A model generated the notes under the pieces. It saw nothing but the letters and a program-made list of their open reading frames with translations. It had not been told where the DNA came from and did not search any database. A DNA stretch of 64,000 bases from positions 32,936,698 to 33,000,697 of the forward strand of contig OW121855.1 of assembly GCA_933228895.1 (NCBI GenBank), given 5' to 3'. The position numbers and the translations under genes were made by a program. This stretch comes from Platycnemis pennipes (taxonomy: Eukaryota > Arthropoda > Insecta > Odonata > Platycnemididae). Shown here piece after piece: positions 34,640 to 46,769 of this stretch (position 1 is the first letter of the stretch; each line of letters opens with the position of its first letter).

Positions 34640-35250
34640 TTGATATTACAATATCTCATGGAAAGATGAATGAGGCGGCTTGAATTACGCGCGATAATGG
34701 GCAGAAAACCCTGGCACGCCATGGACAGCTCAAAATACTCGCCCAGCGCCCGCTGTATGACTGATAACAGCTGTGGCGTCGTCGCATGATATTCGGCAAT
34801 AATAAATCCCTCTCAGTAAGAACATGCGGCGGCGTCATGCCACATCGGAGGAAGATGAATCGAGCGCCAGAGTGAATTTGCTCATTTCGTTCGCATTACC
34901 GCGATTAAGATATGTCTTTTTCAATTTGAGCTCAGCCGCTTGGTATTTGAATACGTCTCCATTCATTTATTCTTTAAATCAGATTACAACCTTATCATTA
35001 CGGTCAAGGTCAAGAAATTCAACAAATAGTGTAACATTAAAAACATCAATCAGGGCCATTTGTCAACCATCGCACACAACCACGGGTATTTATTTATTCT
35101 ATACTTACATTTTGTTTGCATATTACAGTTGGCATAATGATGCAATACGATGAATAACACCTTAAAAGTAGTTTAATGCTCATTCACGAAGGTTATAGTA
35201 AAATATTGCCTTGTGATATGTTTGTACGTAGTCAGTATCAGTACAGCGAC
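34640..35250. other. Stretch without recognised genes
   Basis: Possible upstream remains of the minus-strand Penelope-like element were looked for in 34640-34850, but no reverse-transcriptase motif was found. The rest is AT-rich. Confidence 0.45.
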
Positions 35251-35256
35251 GTCAGA

Positions 35257-35552
35257 AGTGGGGGTCAGGGGCCCCCCCCCCAGAAATTCGACCCCCCCAG
35301 AATTTGCCCCGGGCCCTTGAGAAATGAGTCTTCATCAATAAAAATTAAATTTCACTTGTTCCCAGCTTGCCTTTTCCCTTCGGACGCATATTGTACCACC
35401 TTCATATGCACTTTTAGCGGAATTCTAGTCTCTACCCCCTCCTTTACGCAAAAAATGCGGGCCTTTTTCATAGGAGCCAGGACCTTTTCTTAAGAGCCGG
35501 GCCCTTTTCAAGGTTGGCCCCTCCCCAGCGAAAATAGTTCCGACCCCCCTGA
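35257..35552. mobile_element. Candidate non-autonomous DNA element with G/C-run ends
   Basis: The left edge GGGGGTCAGGGGCCCCCCCC and the right edge CCGACCCCCCTGAA (complement TTCAGGGGGGTCGG) are related as short inverted ends sharing TCAGGGG. Internal blocks CCCGGGCCCTT and GCCGGGCCCTTTTC repeat in direct orientation. No target duplication was found and the long homopolymer runs make chance similarity plausible, so this is a weak call. Confidence 0.3.
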
Positions 35553-35559
35553 ATCAGTA

Positions 35560-36225
35560 AACGCCTCCTCGCAGGCAGCAGTCTTCTGCAACTGCTTATA
35601 TCGCCCACCAATTCCATACCACCCTAACTGCCTATTCTCTTCCGCAAACTCAATCACTTCCCCAATGCTCTTTCCTCTGTATCGGACTTCCATCCAACAG
35701 CTGTTTAATCTGACCGTATTCAGCCATTCCATCCTTAATGTTCTCGATCTTTCACGCAATACACTGTAATTCAAAAGCTTACAACATAAAATCCGGATTA
35801 AATCTTTTAAAAAGTAGATTGTCTTAAATCACAGTCATAATATGTAGATGAAAATCAATTTAGCGTTAAGATAGATTTCAACGCACTAATATGACGTACC
35901 TAATTCAACTACCTAATATGGTGTTTAGTGAAAATAATCATCGGAAAAATGTTAGAGTTGAATGTCACTGATATAGCAAATAGCAAATTAGCAAATTGGC
36001 ACACGAATGGCTTTCAAGGTAATTAAGAAATAAAATATGCGAAGCATAGATAAAAAGGGCAGAGGTGTACTGCAGAGGCATGTTTAAAATACGCCCTGAA
36101 CGGAATTTCGCATCACTAAAAATGAAGCCATTTGATACTCTTCCACATCGCCAGCCTATCTTCGAGGCGGATTATTTTATCTTTGTCAGACCGAAAAAAT
36201 TTTCCAGAACCAAATCTTTCGCGGC
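35560..36225. other. Stretch without recognised genes
   Basis: An 88-codon minus frame at 35508-35774 (MNYSVLRERSRTLRMEWLNT at its start) has no domain I recognise. The remainder is AT-rich. Confidence 0.4.
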
Positions 36226-36229
36226 CGAT

Positions 36230-36790
36230 CCATATTCACTCTCAGGAATCACAGAAGAGAGGGAGGGGATCACGAACGCCTTAGCCATATCAGTCAGGAT
36301 ATTCCAATTCCCCGAGAGCGGCTAACCCAATTACAGTTTAATCACCGTCGTCTCTTAGATAAGGGTGGCAGGAGACGGAGGTGGCAGGAACGGCGAAAAG
36401 GGGTTGAGAGGGGGAGGAGAGAGACTCATTGGGGATGAGACGTGCGCGAGGGAACAGTGGAATAGATGAGTTCCCCTCACACCGGACGGCTGAATGGGGA
36501 AACAGAGTCAGTCGCGCGGCATAGACACCCGCAGCTCGTTCCGAGATCTTTAATTAACCGAAGGCAGCAATTGATTAATTAGTCCCAGCCGAGATGCGGA
36601 CTGCGCAAAGGTGAGGAGTCCCTGGCGATAGGGAAGTCCTGGCCCGGTACGCGTTACGGGCTGGGTTGGAGCGTGGATTGACGTGTTACTTGATGCGGAG
36701 TGAGTGGAGTAAAGTGTGGGCTAAGCGGGATTGCGGGTGAAGGAGGCGGGACCACGTATCGAAATACGACGGCGTGGCACGACTCCTGGG
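36230..36790. other. GC-rich, CpG-rich island with a splice-donor-like site
   Basis: The island is G/A-rich at 36360-36440 and CpG-rich afterwards (GTCGCGCGGC near 36510, GGTACGCGTTACGGG near 36647). Within it, TTTAATTAACC and GATTAATTAG (36550-36582) are AT-rich homeodomain-type words. GCAAAG followed by GTGAGG (donor GT at 36611-36612) is a strong 5' splice-site match. It could be the promoter and untranslated first exon of a host gene, but no coding exon was found to join it to. Confidence 0.3.
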
Positions 36791-36799
36791 CCTCGATCA

Positions 36800-37415
36800 T
36801 GGATCTTCATAAGGCGTGCACTAGCTTTATCGTTATTTTTTGATTTAACTTATGTCAGGAGAACGAGATCTTCGTTATTCATTTTTCGTACAATAATTCA
36901 AATCGCTTATCACAATCAGTGGAGCGAATTTTATAGACGGTTATTGTTAACCCTGAAAACTGTGGGGGGTAAGCCTTAACGATAAAGATTGCGATAACGT
37001 GAAAGATACATCCGTGATTCCACACCTGATCTCTGGTAAATAGATACCGATATGTTACGCGCCGTCAAAGCACTGAGGTGATCTCACGCAGATGACCCAA
37101 CCATCCCAAGCGAGACGACTTATCCCGCGACTGATGAGTCTTCATTGCGGAAAAGCTGTGTGGGAAACATTCAATTCCGGTATATAAGGAAATGTTGAGT
37201 TATTCACACCTACCTTTAACGGACTCTATAGTCAGTGACTTTAAATTTTTCTTATTTCAGAAAATAAATTGCATTCATTGCTGTTCTAACTTTTTGAGTC
37301 GACCGACAAATAGGACTGTTTGCGCCTTAAAGTATGGATTGGGAAAACTGGAAGATGTAAGAATTTGGTAATTGGAGGAAGAGCAAAGCCCGTAATTGGC
37401 ACTGAAAAGTCCGCT
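36800..37415. other. Stretch without recognised genes
   Basis: No domain-bearing frame or repeat partner was found. Confidence 0.45.
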
Positions 37416-37419
37416 CCTG

Positions 37420-37490
37420 CTGGGAATAGAGCCAAGACCTTCTGGATAAAAGACCAGACCAGTACTCAAACCATCACCCTAAACTAAAAG
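37420..37490 (-). repeat. tRNA-derived SINE head
   Basis: The minus strand reads GGTGATGGTTTGAGTACTGG (box A-like) followed by GGCTCTATTCCCAGCAGG (box B-like). The spacing fits a polymerase III promoter, with weaker consensus than the other heads. Confidence 0.4.
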
Positions 37491-37499
37491 ATATTCATT

Positions 37500-38535
37500 A
37501 TGGTGCGGTATGATGCAGAATATTCACTATCATCAAAGTGTCCCTCCTCTTAATTACACCTTTCATCAGAACCGAGGATTTTTCAAACTTCATATGACTC
37601 AACTGGAATAAGTTTCCATTATAGTCAAGGATAAGTTATCTTCATGGCATTATAACTAGCTCATTTTTCGGACAATTTCATTTTAAAAATGTTGAAACTC
37701 GACTGGAGAAAGTTACTTCGGTTCTTCACCATACCAATTCATTCATGGCTGCCAACGTTTTAATGTGAATCAGAAATCGAACTTTATTCAGTGAAGGCCA
37801 ATGTATATCTCAATATCGCTTCAACGAAATATTTCTATATTTTTCACAGTTGATCTAGAATCTTTTGCAATACTAAAAGCGTCACACCCTACGTTTACCA
37901 ACAATTGGAGGATAACATAAATGGAAAAGAGTGAACCAAATGAGAGAATTATTTGCTCTCAAAAGAGCCGCAGTGAAAAGAGATGTACTTCAAAATCGAT
38001 GTTATTTTGTAATGGATATTTTCTTGGAGAAATCAAACTCTCGCGATCGCTAATGTTAGGGTAAGTTGTAATACATAGGAGGAATAGTATTGCTGATTCA
38101 TAAATAATTTCGTAATGCTACCAAAAATTCAAGACATAATTTATAGTTAGGTCATTGTTTGCCAATAATCTTAGCAACAAAAATAGATGCTGTTTTTCAT
38201 GCTGGCATACTTAGTTGCAAAGTAATTTTCCTTTTCTGGCCTTTTCGATAAATCATGAACCTTAGACTCACATTGAAGCCTGCACTCTCCATTTCCCACC
38301 GTTTCTCATTTCATTATATCCCTTCTCTCAGAGAAGAGCTCAAAAGACCTCTTGTCCAGAGCATCCACTTCGACAAAAGGCTCATTATTTTGGCTTCTAC
38401 ATCAATAGTTTACTGTATGCATTTCACGGTCAAACATTTTGCAATCAAAACGGATCAGCCCAAGCACTTCCTCCAAGCAGCGAATAAGGAAGGAATTGGC
38501 CGAATGAACCCTTCATAAGCGACGAGGCACCTAGA
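37500..38535. other. AT-rich stretch, nothing recognised
   Basis: No gene is supported and no repeat partner was found. Confidence 0.5.
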
Positions 38536-38539
38536 ATCA

Positions 38540-39480
38540 TGGGATCAGATACCGCAGTCAAAACAGAAACCAGAGTGTTCGATCGTGGAAATCGGAATTT
38601 CCGAGATTCGATCTTCTGGGAGCCAGTAAGAAGCGTGGGGGAATAAAAAGGGGAGACCAAGTTCGGTACACACGGAATGTGAACGGGGTGATTTATTAAG
38701 CCGCCACTGCTTCAAGCCACCCGTTGTGGGATGTACGTCGAGCTGCGGGCTCGCGTTGAAAGAGGCGGGGTAGAAACACTAAATTGAGAGCCCAATAAAA
38801 TGAACGAGAATGGTGAAAGGAAGGCAGAGAAGAAGAGAGAAAGGGGTGAAAATAAAAATAGAGAGGGAGGAAGGGAAATGATCGTGAAAAGATATGAGCT
38901 CTCCCTCTCCGTTCCCTTCCCACTCCATTCCTCCCTCAGTCGGGATGAAATATGAATTGATCGAGAGAAATATACGAGCAGGTGGGTTGAGGTGAGAGTG
39001 GGGTTTGGGGGAGGAGGGACACAAGGGGGGTGGGGGGGTTGGAAAACCGATTGGATTTCCTGTCGTTATGAAAGCAACGGAGCGGATGAGGAGGGGAGAG
39101 ATGGGGAGGGTGAGGCCGTGGGAAAATAACGTATTACGTCGAGAGCCAGGAGGGAGTGAGGACGACGGACGCGTAGCATAAGGGGTGGACGTTCAGAGCG
39201 ATATTAGGAGCGGTGGGGCGAGAAAAAGGTTCGGGCTGACGAAAAAATATACAAAAACTTCCCCGCTGTTTGAAATAAAACATTCGCCCCACGAAACTAC
39301 CCTTATTGATTCCGCCAAAAGTTATTTAAAGGTCCACACTCACACACAGACACATAATATTGGGTCGCCTCAACAAGGAGTTGATAAAAAAAACACAGGG
39401 GGAATGGAATCAAGGTCGGCTGAAAAATTATTCCAACGGAGATACGTGGAGGAGCATGTCCTCGGGAAATGAGAGTCCGC
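38540..39480. other. Purine-rich, GC-richer island
   Basis: The G/A bias on the plus strand runs for nearly 600 bp (AAGGGAAATG, GGGGAGGAGGGACACAAGGG near 39008 and a GGGGTGGGGGGGTTGG run). Frames of 75-95 codons overlap on both strands and are low-complexity. It is the longest of the purine-rich islands in the window. No domain or RNA gene was recognised. Confidence 0.4.
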
Positions 39481-39489
39481 GATCGCATT

Positions 39490-40565
39490 GTTCCGTTTTT
39501 AACATGACGTCAGGCCTGGGCGTTTCAGCGGAAACGTATTCTAATGAGGGCCACCAAATTGGAATACGGGGTACATATGATGCGCAACTGAATTTTGCGT
39601 GAGGATTTACCAGGAGTAAATAATATAAAGAGTTCCAGCATTTGAACTAAACAAAGGCGTCATTATTCAATGATCGAACAATTTTCTATGCGATCTAATT
39701 TCCCTAGAATTATTACGTCCTGAATTTTTGATCAAGTACAAATATTCATATGATTTATTCACATTCAAATATTTAAAGTATATTGCCAAAATAATAATGC
39801 ATGGCCAATATTTTGTAAAATAAAGTGAGGAATTTTTTCCTCGCGTTTTGATGCTTATAATTCAATCAATTGCCACCAAATAAAATATGAACCCAACTAA
39901 GGTATCTCAATAAAAATTATACTATAGTATGACTGTTGTTCCCGAATTAGTAACCGACTCTTTTTAAATTAAAAAATAAATTAACTAAGCTCTGGGAACA
40001 ATACCCCTAAGAGCATGAAATATACAAATGTGGGGAGCTGATAATACAATATAAGATTAACTAAAATTTAAACAAATTTCATATATAACAAAACAATGCA
40101 TCGTGCCATGTAAACATTTACGTTTACGTATTAGGCACAGCTATTGACACAACACTCTCATTCTCCATTTACGTGTAACAGGTTAACTGCCTTCTCGAAG
40201 TGATTTAGCACATATTGATCAAATCTTATTCTACATTTATACTGAAGTCACAGACTTCTATCCGTTCTTTTATCACACTCCCAACTACTATGCGACCAAA
40301 CATGATATCGTGATAAACTGCCACCTTCACCTGTATTATCTATTGTGGATTACCTCTCTATTGTGGAATCATTTTTCATAGTAAACAAAAGATCACATCT
40401 TAAGATTGAAAAGAATAGAGAATCTTAATTTTGTGGAATAGAATCGAATGAGAGTATAGGGTCTAAAATTATATTATTAAGTATTTCTTAGAGGAGTTGG
40501 GAATATCTCGGCTCCCACTAAATTTCCACGCTAACAAACGATACACTTTCATCAGTGGGATTTTT
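39490..40565. other. AT-rich stretch, nothing recognised
   Basis: No gene is supported and no repeat partner was found. Confidence 0.5.
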
Positions 40566-40589
40566 GTAAAGAAATTTCAACTTCCCCGG

Positions 40590-40665
40590 CTCCCTCGAGC
40601 GCTTTGAACTGCAGACTACCCGCAGACCTATCACTAGACTCCGAGTAATAGGGTACCTTAAGTCT
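40590..40665 (-). repeat. tRNA-derived SINE head
   Basis: The minus strand contains TCTAGTGATAGGTCTGCGGG (box A-like) and GCAGTTCAAAGCGCTCGAG (box B-like), at the spacing of a polymerase III internal promoter. No repeat body was identified. Confidence 0.45.
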
Positions 40666-40689
40666 CTCACAACAGGGTTAAGGTTCACT

Positions 40690-41625
40690 TATTAATCATT
40701 AATGTATCTGGTAATCTGATCACCACTTTTATCGTACCTATTATGATTATGACTTTCAACCTAATAAACATACAATTTTATTTACCTGATTGCTCTTAAA
40801 TATAGTTTAAGATTTATGTTATTCTCGTCATAATTATTTCTAGTTTATGCAACGTTTGATTTTGTGCTTATATATTTCAAATATTTCTCTTAGTACCGTT
40901 ATGAAGAGCAGTACCTAGGTTGAGAGAAACATATATTTTGCATATCATAACTTTCTTTTCTTAGTTGGGGGCCCGTAAATTCGTCTTTATAGATCCTGAA
41001 AATTTTCTGTCACCACCCACTCGGGAATCCCGAAGATAATCATTTAAATTTTTACGGAAAATTATGTTCCACTCAACAATGTCAAAGAACTTTGTAACCG
41101 ATTTAAAATCAAAGTACGCTTTCGAATGTGGCTTTTGAAGTTACACATGTTTTCTAATGTCAGCTTCTCAATGGTAATTTATTGGTAAAACAAGGGTGAA
41201 AATTTGATGTTTATACAAGGACAAAAAGGTGACGTATGGCCCACTAAATACACTGCTTCTCGCCTACAGCACCTAGATTTTGAAAAGGGAGTATATCCCA
41301 AGCATTTCCCAATTAGAGATTAGACTGACTTCACATTACCTTTTACACCGAAATGCGAAACTCAGAAAGATAAAGATATTGGGGATGGAGTGGTGTTTGC
41401 TTTTTATATCAACTTGAGGAATTTTCTCATTGCAAAATTCCACGGAGAAAAATAAACGTATAAATCATCCTTCACTATTATCGGTTACACAGAGAACTAA
41501 CAGTTCTAGCCTTCATTTTAGTGAGAATCAGGATAACAAAAATACTTTAAAAAAATTATGATATGAAATTAGAAAGTTATCTTTACAATTATTATGACTG
41601 AATGCATTTTTAATCACAAAACCTT
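40690..41625. other. AT-rich stretch, nothing recognised
   Basis: No gene is supported and no repeat partner was found. Confidence 0.5.
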
Positions 41626-41635
41626 CACACTTCCA

Positions 41636-42078
41636 CAGGCAGGTAGCCAGAAATTTGCTTCGGGGGAGGCTAAGTATAGTGTAGCCCGTGTAGCCTAACT
41701 TTAAATCAGCCTTGCTCGTCGGTACCGACATGTTACAAATCTCTTCCTTTATTTTCAGTGCTTGGTATTTGCTTTCACAGTGCCCATTCCAATCTCTTTT
41801 CACTTGCTAAGCTCACTGTTTGCCTTGTCATGAAGCAGTTAATTTGACCGGCCCCAGAACAGAAGTTGAACGCATGCATGCATATCAGATTGAAAAGAGT
41901 AATTATTAACCACACAAAAGCATCAAACTAGTGATCACGTTTCATGACACTTAGCACTTGAATTATATGCAGTTTAATCCGGATCATCATGCCCAGTTAA
42001 AATCAGAACGATAAAATTTCTTGGAAAAAGTTTCGGGGGGGCTGAAGCTCCAGAAGCCCCTTCCTGGCTACATGCCTG
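41636..42078. mobile_element. hAT-superfamily MITE, 443 bp, with perfect 8-bp target duplication
   Basis: The left end CAGGCAGGTAGCCAG is matched in inverted orientation by the right end, whose complement reads CAGGCATGTAGCCAGGAA. Next to the ends is a G-run block (CGGGGGAGGCT on the left, CGGGGGGGCTGAAGCTCC on the right). The element is flanked by identical 8-bp copies of CACTTCCA (41628-41635 and 42079-42086). An 8-bp duplication with CAGGC-type ends is diagnostic of hAT transposons. The interior encodes no transposase; a 91-codon minus frame inside it has no domain. It is therefore non-autonomous, and the intact duplication argues for a fairly recent insertion. Confidence 0.92.
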
Positions 42079-42089
42079 CACTTCCAGAA

Positions 42090-45000
42090 AGAAACTCTGC
42101 GGACAAGTACGAGAGTTGTTTGACTCATTCAAACTAGTTCTATGTTTAGAAAATTAAATGTTTAAACATGAAAAAGTACCAAAATAAAGCAAAGATAACG
42201 GGGATTTAAGAATGAAAAATTTACCCTATTCCTTTCCCAAATCATTTCATGGCGTAATGAAAAATCATTTTACAACCCAAATTTTTCGATCAGCATTATC
42301 ATTAACATGTTTTGTAATCACAATATACTGAAAACACTATGATTGGATCTACTCGATTTACAAGAAAAATATCCAAATGCTGGATACAGAAAAATATCTT
42401 TTTTCTTGAACAAACATTGGGTAGATATTTTCAAAGGCATACTAAGATATATCCTACACCGTGGAGTTGAGAGGATTTGTGAGGCTCTCGTTACTGTTTT
42501 GATAATTATTTTTGTGTGTATAACGATCAAATATTGCCTTTGAGTTGAATATGGACGCCACGGTGAATCTATGGCTAATTAAGAGATATTCTACTCACAC
42601 AAGTTCCTTCTTTACTCAACGTATTACTTTCTACATAGATTGGCAGGCTTTGGGTTCGTAGGCGAATGGAATATATCCTGAGCTACCCACCTCGCCATTG
42701 GCATCGCATAAATTCATGACGTTTGTTCAAAGTTTGCAATCTATCAATGCCTGTTCTAAAAATACACATTTTGATATCATAATTACCAGTTATTTCTTAA
42801 TTTTAATTCATCCCAGCATAATTTCCTCAGTCCTTTCATGTACACACATCTCGTGCAAATATCACAGCTACTGCGTCCTTACAAATCACAGTCCCGCAAA
42901 GTAGATAATAGATCAGCGCCAGAAGAAAATATCAAGGCTAAATTTCAATTCACTTATGAAGTATTCATAAGTTTCCAATGCTGAAATAAAGCGTTCAACA
43001 GATTCCAATTAATGTGTTGTGACAATCTGTAAAACCTACGAAAAATATTCCTCGCAAACTATGAATTTTGCATTCAAGAGTAATGGAATCATAAATAAAC
43101 AAAAAAATTAATTAAAATTCAATAATACACTGTATTTGAGTTTTTTTTAACAAGTAAGTTCTATTTATAAATGTTGAGTTAAAGAAGTGTTTTTTCTTTA
43201 TTTATTTCGAGTTCTAGATAAAAAAGTATAACGTACATATATCCAGAAATTCACGTAACTTAATCAAAAGTATCAACCCATTAGGTTCATAGAACAGCGC
43301 AGTAGTTCGAACGTTTCGGCACGTTTCCCCTGCGTTTCCGATACGAGAGTGTGACCTAATTCATTTGATCGTACCGTGATTCTAATGCCTTTTGAAATCT
43401 TAGGTGCACCCCCAGTAACCACCACGATACTGTTATCCCCCCCACCCCGCCCTGATTCAATTGAAATCTGTACTAATAAAAAATCTCATTATTTATCAAT
43501 TCAGATTCCTCATTGCCTCCAATTTCACAATTCCCTATTCCTTCATCACCGGTTACTTCATTTGAAATTACAATGAAGATCGGGAATATCTACAAGTGGA
43601 AAGCAACGAGTAGTGTGCACGAAAATGTCACATGAAAAAGCACGAAACCCAATTTTAACTCCAACTCAATGCTACGTTTAGAGTTTGCGATAAAAGAACC
43701 AGTATTGAACCAGTATTTGTGTCTTTCGTTTCCAAGCACTTCTCCGTAAGATTCATGAGCAATTAATATTTTTGAATAATCACCTTCATATCATTATTCA
43801 GGAATAGTAAATAGTGCTTTCAATCATTCATGCATTAATGCAATGCATCAAAAGGGTACATTCAAGAGATTCCATCTCTTATTTATTCACCGCAATATCG
43901 GCTCTCATGCCTCCGAAACAGACGCAAACTATACAAACGCCACTAACCTAGCTCCAACACAAAAGCCGTCTCTTATCGTTAGTTAATAAGAGTAGCGCAC
44001 ATACAAATGAATTCCCACAGATTTTATACCGCCTGCGATTTCGTGCAGTAAAAAATTTATTTTTCTTCCCAGGCGTGCTAAAGATCGTTTCACTGATGCT
44101 TGATAGTCGTTACCTTGGAATTTCAGCCATTGTACACCTTGAGGTAGCTTCAGGCGTGATGTCGTGGAGCAGATTAATCATACTCTGAACAAAATAAAAA
44201 AACCCTAGTACTGTCTACAAAAATGTTTTGATGATTGCTCAAAGCGTCGAATGCATCGTGGAGTACAAATATTTTTGAGGACCGATTTTTTTATTTCGAC
44301 TTATTGAGCATGTGAATTCTTTTTTCAAATGAAAAAATCTCGTTTAATGCCCTGATGATTATTAAACTGAATACCTCACTATCTTCCATATTATTGCAAG
44401 TTACTCAATATTTCCCAAAAAGCTAACAACTACAAAAAATATATTTTTATGTAACTATTCCATAAAATAAGAAAATTGTTGTATTGCAATACAACATTCT
44501 CCCAAATCATTCCTTATGCAAACTCCAGGATAAAATTATGGAGATGGACTTCCAATATAGTCCTCACAGCCACTAAATTAGAGTATAAAATTTCACTTAT
44601 GTATTCACACACCATCGGATAATGCCGAGTTCTACCTTTTACTGCATCGCAATGTACCCTCAAGACCATAAAATAAATTAAGTGTCCCTTTTTAAAGTTT
44701 CCTTCTAGTCTCCCCGATACTAAATCATAGAGAACGTGAAACAGGACCATATAGCGCAGGAGCGGCCACAATTCATTCTTGTTCATTGCACGAACAACCT
44801 CTTAGGAAGTCCTAGCATTTTAAAACCCCCAGGCACAACACTGATGATTAACTTCCCTGCCAGAAAAAAAGCAAATAATTCACACGAGGTGGAAACACCT
44901 ACTCACTTGATCGTAACTTGAGCTTGAATGAAAGAAAAAAATCTCTTTTCTTACAAGGTACACTTTCTTGAAACTTCGCTCCAACTCTAGGTATAGGCTA

Positions 45001-45135
45001 TTTTTGGAACGACGCGACGATAGAATATCCTCTGCCTTCCTTGCACTCAAGTGATAGATCGCCACGATACACAGTACAAGCGTGCTCTAGAATCTCATTT
45101 TGGACACGACATCTAGTGCTAAGCCTCTTACACAC
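42090..45135. other. AT-rich stretch, nothing recognised
   Basis: Short frames only, none with a domain. There is a poly-T tract near 43141-43150. No RNA gene or repeat partner was found. Confidence 0.45.
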
Positions 45136-45164
45136 CCGAAATGGAATATAATTGAAGGGTATTT

Positions 45165-45245
45165 ATAGATTGTGGTGCGAGAACTTGGGAGTCAAACGAC
45201 AACGCCAAAGTTCTCCGCCCCAGATGTTTAAGGTGAGCAAAACCA
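45165..45245 (-). repeat. Possible tRNA-derived SINE head
   Basis: On the minus strand CTCACCTTAAACATCTGGGG is followed by GTCGTTTGACTCCCAAG, a box B-like segment. Box A is poorly matched, so the call is tentative. Confidence 0.3.
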
Positions 45246-45489
45246 TCACCTCTACCCCTACTTATAAATTTTTAAAGTAGGGCAGGAAAGAAAAATATCA
45301 GAATGAAGAGATATCTGGCTTTAACATGATGAACTCAACCTAATGCTCACGCATGAAAATGATTAATACATCTTCCGGTGAAAAAGGCATTCGGCTCGCA
45401 GTAAAGAGGAATTAAATTGACTATTTATGGCGTTTGAATGCCCAGAAAATGTGAAATTTGACGTCTGGCAGAATGGGTAGACAACCGTT

Positions 45490-45790
45490 TCAGAATCGGG
45501 TTGGTGTCGTGGACAGGATACTAGCCTTGTACCTTGAGGGTGCGGGCTCATATCCGAGAAAATTAAATAATCCCTAGTGCTGTGTGGAGAACATTTCGAG
45601 TTCAGTATTCCGTCCGTCGGCGGGGACGATAAGCCGTGGTTCCCTTGACGCCTTTCGTTTGGAGCAGGCCAATGCCGACGCCGGGTTTCACTCCACGTAT
45701 TTAATTCCCTTAAAGGTCCTACTTTCACCCGATTCTCTACCTATCCTCTCTGGCGCAAATGACCCTATCACTATTCTCCATGTACATAAA
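45490..45790 (+). repeat. SINE with tRNA-like head and a body shared with the 2290-2650 copy
   Basis: The head reads TTGGTGTCGTGGACAGGATA (box A-like) and GGTGCGGGCTCATATCCGAG (box B-like). About 40 bp later the body begins: TTCAGTATTCCGTCC, GGGGACGATAAGCCGTGG and CCGACGCCGGGTTTCACTCC, ending with a GGCGCAAATGACC block near 45751. The body blocks occur in the same order at 2290-2650. Having head and body together supports a tRNA-derived SINE whose body may be borrowed from a LINE tail. Confidence 0.65.
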
Positions 45791-45799
45791 TTTCATCCA

Positions 45800-46655
45800 A
45801 TGTGGCAATGGCATTTTGTTGCTTCTGCATAACTACAAAAGAAACACTCATTGTTCATTGCTAAACTATTGTAAGTTGCTCGTTGATAGAAATCAATTGT
45901 CCATTATATAATTTTTTGAGGCTCTTCCGCGAAATTATCTTGAAAGACATTTAATTTTGTACCAGAGTTTGTAAAAACTCACCAAAAGCAACCGCCCAAA
46001 AAATGAAATACTTCTTTTTTTTCACACAATGACCAAAAAAAAACTTATCCACCGCGTCTTGGAATCGGTTAAATTATCCCTGAATTCTGGATGGAATCGT
46101 GTAATGGCCCGTTATTTTATAATAAGAGTCTTAAAGTTAGGGGTTATATAGTGTTCATAACCGCCAATCGGTTTTGTATTACTTGCTGATTTTAAATTAG
46201 GAATTCGGATGAAACACTCTCTGGAACTGCTAAAAACCTTTTAAAGGGTGCAAGCGTTGCAAACTGAAGGCGTTGCTCATTGGATCGTACAATGCGACTC
46301 AGGAGGAATATTACGCTTATCAAATCAATTAAGTGTTAAAAACCACATTGTCGGCACAATGAAGTCTAAATTGCTTACCAATTCCCATGCTACAGAAGTA
46401 CGCATATATCGATATCAATCTGGCACTAATCTGATATTAGTCATTTAGTGATTCGTTAGTATAATGTGATACTAGCTCAATGTTACAGAACATTATAGCG
46501 TGGAAAATAAACTTGAAAATTGGTAGCAGTAGCAGAACCCTCGCTCGCAGATAATAATCCTGACGTATGGTAAGGCCTTGTATATTTCTGTCCCAATACA
46601 TCCACCTCTACGGAAGCAGAGTGAAATGATCCTGGTGTTAGTCCAAGAAATTTAG
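45800..46655. other. AT-rich stretch, nothing recognised
   Basis: No gene is supported and no repeat partner was found. Confidence 0.5.
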
Positions 46656-46694
46656 GCCCTCCTATGCCAGATTGGTGTACGGTAGGTACCATGC

Positions 46695-46765
46695 GAAAGT
46701 TGCCTACCGTTGCCCGCTAAGGTGAGTGAAAAAAAGCATCGGATTCGAGTCGGGTGGCCATAAAG
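46695..46765 (+). repeat. Possible tRNA-like SINE head
   Basis: GGATTCGAGTCGGG (46741 onward) resembles box B, and TGCCCGCTAAGGTGAGTG lies upstream at box A distance. The match is weak and no body is recognised. Confidence 0.3.
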
Positions 46766-46769
46766 AATT

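Noticed and set aside
35257..35552. A firm hAT element call from the TCAGGGG ends
   Set aside because: No 8-bp target duplication is present and the similarity is dominated by G and C runs, so it is listed only as a weak candidate.
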